Notes under the pieces: model-generated
Databases searched by the model: none
What the model was told of the DNA's origin: nothing
Seen by the model: the letters and a program-made list of their open reading frames with translations, nothing else
Program-made: the position numbers and the translations under genes
In this document: positions 6,430 through 9,009 of the stretch, piece by piece
Numbering within the stretch: the stretch's first letter is position 1
Layout: every line of letters starts with the position of its first letter
NCBI GenBank assembly: GCA_947589695.1
Contig: CANQBY010000039.1
Location: forward strand, 1 to 9,009
Length of the DNA: 9,009 nt
Origin: an uncultured Bacilli bacterium
GTDB taxonomy: Bacteria > Bacillota_I > Bacilli_A > RF39 > UBA660
Reading direction: 5' to 3'

Positions 6430-6458
6430 TTGAAAAAATATTAATAATATTGTATATT
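6430..6458 (+). promoter_or_regulatory. Main candidate promoter of the surface-protein gene
   Basis: TTGAAA (6430-6435) and TATATT (6453-6458) each match consensus at five of six positions, with 17-base spacing, in a very AT-rich region. It would give a leader of about 100 bases. A second possible -10 (TATAAT, 6535-6540) lies closer to the gene but has no recognisable -35. Confidence 0.6.
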
Positions 6459-6498
6459 AGAAATATAAAGTATAAAAATATAAGATATTATGATAGGT

Positions 6499-6507
6499 TT
6501 TGTCGAA
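6499..6507 (+). promoter_or_regulatory. Sequence matching the Spo0A box
   Basis: TTTGTCGAA matches the 0A box of Bacillus. It lies about 65 bases before the surface-protein start and about 28 bases upstream of the proximal TATAAT (6535-6540), a position where an activator could act. Whether this organism has Spo0A is not visible here, and a chance match is possible. Confidence 0.25.
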
Positions 6508-6563
6508 TGTAATGAAACTTTAAAAAACATAACTTATAATAATATCAGAAAGAGGTTTTTTTA

Positions 6564-7979
6564 ATGCAATTTGAAACTTTAAAGAAAAATAATTTAAAGA
6601 AGTACTTAATTGGAGTAAGTGTTTTTATAGTAATAATACTAGCTATTATATTTGCTAAAAGTTTTGCTAAATACAAAGTAGTTAATAGTGCTAAATTAGC
6701 AGAAGGAACAGTAAATTATACTCTTCCAGATTTTCAAATAGTGGAGATGTATACCACAGATGGATCAACAGATACTCCAATAAGTGAAATGCCAGAATCC
6801 GGTTATACAATAGATTCTACTAGAAGTTTTTGTTATTTAAAAGATAGAAATACCAAAGAAGAAGGAATAACATTAAAAACCAATGAAGCAGGAGAACATG
6901 TAATAGGTAAATTCCAAAGAGGAAGTAAGTGCATCTTGTATTTTAATAAAGAACTAGGCCCAGCTGATAAGACTTTAAATAATTTACATTTAGCGTCACA
7001 AGGACCAATAGGTGATATAACAACTACGGCTTGTGGAAGTTGTTCTGATAGTAAGAGTGGATTATTTGAGACTGAAGATGATGATGGAAAGAGTTATGTG
7101 TATCGTGGAACTGTAAACAATAACTGGGTAAGTTTCGCAGGTAAGTTGTGGCGAATTATTCGAATAAATGGCGATGGAACAATACGGTTGATATATGGTG
7201 GCGATGACAGCAGTAGTATAGGCTCTAAAAATAATGGTAAAAATGCATTAGATAATAAACAATTTAATGCACAATATAATGATAATTCTCATGTTGGTCT
7301 TACTAATAATGGGGCTACAACAACAACTTCTTATGATACAGCGCATAATGGTTCTAGTCCAAGTACCATACTAAATGAATTAAATACCTGGTATTCAACT
7401 AATCTTAAAATGTATGAAGACAAAATTGATACAGATGCGGGTTTTTGTAGTGATAGAACAATAAGTTCAACTAATGATAAATGGTATAGTTCTGAAGACA
7501 ATCTCCGAGAAAATAGAGGCTTTGGAAATAAGGTGACAGCATATGGAGCTTTTCATAGATTTGTTCAAACCACTGGTAGTTGGAAAACGGATGGAACTAA
7601 ATTAGAGCCAACACTAAAGTGTGAAAATAAAAATCGAGATTTATATACTAAAGTTGGCAGTGAACAAGGAAATGGAAAATTAACAAACCCAATAGGACTC
7701 ATAACCGCGGATGAAGTGGTATTTGCCGGAGGATATCCTGGGCAAGCAAATGATGGTTATTGGTTAAATACTGGTCAATATTATTGGACAATGTCTCCGC
7801 GCTCAGCAACGGATGGTGCTGGCGTGTTCGCTGTGCCTAATAACGGCCTCCTCGGCTGGTACTACGTGAGCGACTCTCGTGGCGTGCGCCCAGTAATCAA
7901 TCTCAAAGCTAATACAACTTTTGAAGGAACAGATGGATTGCATGGAACATATCAAAATCCATACGTGGTATCTAATTGA
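6564..7979 (+). CDS. Membrane-anchored surface protein with C-type-lectin-like (DUF6273-like) C-terminus
   Basis: This 471-residue protein has a Lys-rich N-terminus and one membrane helix at about residues 14-33; the rest should face outward. A small domain with C90 and C123 spans about 45-130. From about 157 (CGSC, 157-160) it reads SYVYRGTVNNNWVSFAGKLW (177-196) and RIIRINGDGTIRLIYGG. GLITADEVVFAGG (378-390), YYWTMSPRS (406-414) and GVRPVINLKAN (440-450) follow. By recall this is the style of DUF6273/FGE-like C-type-lectin folds on gut Firmicutes surfaces; ligand unknown. C295 and C353 may pair. Residues 411-447 (7794-7904) are encoded by unusually GC-rich, adenine-poor codons, many ending in C, as expected of a diversified or imported cassette. 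AAAGAGG (6549-6555) lies 8 bases before the ATG. The stop is TGA. Confidence 0.88.
   Translation: MQFETLKKNNLKKYLIGVSVFIVIILAIIFAKSFAKYKVVNSAKLAEGTVNYTLPDFQIVEMYTTDGSTDTPISEMPESGYTIDSTRSFCYLKDRNTKEEGITLKTNEAGEHVIGKFQRGSKCILYFNKELGPADKTLNNLHLASQGPIGDITTTACGSCSDSKSGLFETEDDDGKSYVYRGTVNNNWVSFAGKLWRIIRINGDGTIRLIYGGDDSSSIGSKNNGKNALDNKQFNAQYNDNSHVGLTNNGATTTTSYDTAHNGSSPSTILNELNTWYSTNLKMYEDKIDTDAGFCSDRTISSTNDKWYSSEDNLRENRGFGNKVTAYGAFHRFVQTTGSWKTDGTKLEPTLKCENKNRDLYTKVGSEQGNGKLTNPIGLITADEVVFAGGYPGQANDGYWLNTGQYYWTMSPRSATDGAGVFAVPNNGLLGWYYVSDSRGVRPVINLKANTTFEGTDGLHGTYQNPYVVSN
7794..7904 (+). other. GC-rich candidate variable region in the surface-protein gene
   Basis: By hand count 67 of 111 bases are G or C and 17 are A, against a gene otherwise dominated by A and T. 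Codons such as GGC, CTC, TAC, AGC, GAC and CGC cluster here and are rare elsewhere in the window. The encoded stretch lies between the YWTMS and NLKA motifs, the ligand-facing part of C-type-lectin folds that diversity-generating retroelements rewrite. No template repeat or reverse transcriptase is present in the window. Confidence 0.5.
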
Positions 7980-8100
7980 TAATACTCATGTAAGAGCACT
8001 TTTCAAGGAGTGTAGTGTAGTAATCCTTTTTGATTATGAGTTTTCAAAAAGTTACTTAAAGTAAATTGCAATTGGCTTAAGCTTTTAGTGAATTTTAGGG
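7980..8100 (+). other. Structured untranslated stretch after the surface-protein gene
   Basis: I see no gene here. Several inverted repeats are packed together. An outer pair ACTCAT (7984-7989) and ATGAGT (8036-8041) encloses hairpin CACTTT/GGAGTG (7997-8012, TCAA loop) and TAATC/GATTA (8021-8036). Alternative pairings are CTTTTTG/CAAAAAG (8026-8051), TTACTT-A-AAGTAA (8052-8064) and the palindrome AATTGCAATT (8064-8073). None has a proper T tract, so termination of the surface gene here is uncertain. Confidence 0.4.
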
Positions 8101-8129
8101 TTGCATTTTACTTCTTTTTTTGTTAGAAT
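8101..8129 (+). promoter_or_regulatory. SigA promoter of the T-box/pheS unit
   Basis: TTGCAT (8101-8106) and TAGAAT (8124-8129) are 17 bases apart, ending about 20 bases before the first paired element of the T-box stem I. Confidence 0.75.
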
Positions 8130-8135
8130 AGTCTT

Positions 8136-8340
8136 TGTAAATGTTGATTAAGTTATTAGTATTAGCTTATTTCTTTTAGAGAGATTAAGTATCTTGGCTG
8201 GAAATACTTAAAGATAAAATAAGTTTAAGAAATTCAAACTTAGGAGTTTTAATAGTAGTCGTGCTATAAACGAAAGAGAGCTAGAAATCCTAGAAGTTGG
8301 GTGGTACCGCGATGATTCGTCCCAATAGATAGGATTTTTT
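8136..8340 (+). promoter_or_regulatory. Phenylalanine-specific T-box leader with terminator
   Basis: This leader senses uncharged tRNA-Phe and permits pheS transcription when phenylalanyl-tRNA is scarce. The T-box core TTGGGTGGTACCGCG (8297-8311) is followed by the usual TCGTCCC (8317-8323). Stem I base: TAAGTT (8149-8154) with AACTTA (8237-8242). The specifier loop has AGTA on its 5' side (8158-8161) and GAA-A-TTC-A on its 3' side. The specifier is TTC (8233-8235), a Phe codon. Middle stem: CTTATTT (8166-8172) with AAATAAG (8217-8223). Apical hairpin: TTAAGTAT (8185-8192) with ATACTTAA (8204-8211). The terminator pairs AAATCCTA (8285-8292) with TAGGATTT (8330-8337), plus TTGGG/CCCAA inside, and ends in a T tract at 8340. 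The 5' boundary is estimated from the promoter. Confidence 0.95.
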
Positions 8341-8356
8341 ATATGGAGGAATAGTT

Positions 8357-9009
8357 ATGGAAGAAAAAATATTGAAAATTAAAGATGATTTAATAAGTAA
8401 ATTAAAAGATGTTTCAAAAGAAGCAGATGTACTTAATTTAAAAAGTGAATATGTAGGTAAAAAAAGTGAAATTCAAGAATTATTAGTATCATTAAAAGAT
8501 ATGAGTGTGGATGATAAAAGAAAATATGGAAGTTTAATTAATAATACTAAAAAAGAATTAGAAGAATTAATTAATAATAAATTAGATGAATTAGAAAATA
8601 ATATTGATATTAGTTTTGATGATACAATAGATTATGATATTAGTAAAGGTTCAATGCATCCAGTTACAATTGTTGCTAAAGAAGTTACGGATATATTAAA
8701 AAGAATGGGATTTACAATTGTAAGTGGACCAGAAATGGAGTCAGAATATTATAATTTTGAAGCTTTAAATATTCCTAAAGATCATCCAGCAAGAGATATG
8801 CAAGATACATATTATTTAGATAATGGAATGCTACTTAGAACGCAGACTAGTGATAATCAAATACATGCGATGGAAAAATATGGAGCTCCTTTAAGAATAT
8901 GTGCACCAGGAAGAACTTTTAGAAATGAAGATGTAGATGCTAGTCATGAAAATACTTTCTTTCAATTAGAGGGTATGGTTATTGATAAAGATATATCAAT
9001 TGAAAATTT
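8357..9009 (+). CDS. pheS: Phenylalanyl-tRNA synthetase alpha subunit, 3' end missing
   Basis: PheS forms the alpha2-beta2 enzyme with PheT and charges tRNA-Phe in the cytoplasm. The first 217 residues of about 340 are present. Residues 1-85 form the charged coiled-coil arm that contacts tRNA (RMGFTIVSGPEMESE at 116-130 begins the catalytic core). The core continues with NFEALNIPKDHPARDMQDTY (133-152), LLRTQTSDNQ (159-168), APGRTFRNEDVDASH (183-197, class II motif 2) and FFQLEGMVIDK (201-211). Q168, Q203 and E205 of the phenylalanine site are kept. The usual THTS histidine is Gln (Q163), and the FHQxEG histidine is Phe (F202). GGAGG (8345-8349) lies 7 bases before the ATG. The Phe T-box directly upstream confirms the specificity. 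pheT is expected downstream. Confidence 0.97.
   Translation, partial: MEEKILKIKDDLISKLKDVSKEADVLNLKSEYVGKKSEIQELLVSLKDMSVDDKRKYGSLINNTKKELEELINNKLDELENNIDISFDDTIDYDISKGSMHPVTIVAKEVTDILKRMGFTIVSGPEMESEYYNFEALNIPKDHPARDMQDTYYLDNGMLLRTQTSDNQIHAMEKYGAPLRICAPGRTFRNEDVDASHENTFFQLEGMVIDKDISIEN

Noticed and set aside
6361..6480. AT-rich repeats upstream of the surface gene as an origin or attachment site
   Set aside because: Only short imperfect AATATT repeats expected from base composition; no DnaA boxes, direct-repeat array or att-like core could be identified.
7977..7979. Mycoplasma-type code with TGA as tryptophan
   Set aside because: Tryptophan is TGG in every gene and no conserved tryptophan needs TGA; TGA ends the surface-protein gene after a natural C-terminus.
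7980..8356. Template repeat or reverse transcriptase of a diversity-generating retroelement near the variable region
   Set aside because: No second copy of the GC-rich segment is visible here or elsewhere in the window; the downstream space is filled by the pheS T-box leader and no reverse transcriptase motif is encoded.
1..9009. CRISPR arrays, tRNA/rRNA genes, insertion sequences
   Set aside because: No regularly spaced repeats, tRNA cloverleaf or rRNA sequence, and no transposase-like reading frame were seen on either strand.

Overview
This window reads as a piece of the chromosome of a very AT-rich, low-GC Gram-positive relative. Coding sequence uses mostly A/T-ending codons, ribosome-binding sites are strong (AGGAGG type), and the intrinsic terminators are short A-stem/T-tract hairpins. 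pheS is controlled by a T-box leader, a Firmicutes hallmark. Tryptophan is TGG throughout and TGA ends one gene (7977-7979), so the standard bacterial code fits and the Mycoplasma code does not. The N-terminal and C-terminal style of the large surface protein, the DUF3048 protein and the rubrerythrin suggest an uncultured anaerobic gut Bacilli/Mollicutes-like lineage such as RF39. That placement is inference from recall, not a search.

Left part (1-3258). The window opens inside an AqpZ-type aquaporin that ends in a terminator. Next is a two-gene unit: a membrane-anchored DUF3048 (YerB-like) protein and a 76-residue single-pass membrane protein, again closed by a terminator. An unrecognised 117-residue gene then converges, with a 13-bp overlap, on a minus-strand gene for a small protein with a degenerate J-domain. 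That gene is divergent from rubrerythrin, an anaerobe's peroxide-detoxifying enzyme with a textbook promoter.

Middle (3287-6310). A two-gene plus-strand operon encodes paired, related membrane proteins with SAF/CpaB-like outer domains that share a C-x20-C cysteine pair. The first also carries a cytoplasmic zinc ribbon. It converges through a bidirectional terminator on a minus-strand operon: a 445-residue putative HExxH zinc metalloprotease, and a 57-residue gene that overlaps its 3' end and has its own strong ribosome-binding site.

Right part (6311-9009). A divergent AT-rich intergenic region drives a 471-residue membrane-anchored surface protein. Its C-terminus is a C-type-lectin-like (DUF6273-like) domain, and about 111 bases near its end are about 60% GC and adenine-poor in an otherwise AT-rich gene. 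This resembles the variable region of a diversity-generating retroelement target, although no template repeat or reverse transcriptase lies in the window. It is the most interesting signal here. Downstream come a structured untranslated stretch, a consensus promoter, a phenylalanine-specific T-box leader (UUC specifier) and the 5' two thirds of pheS, which is cut by the window end.
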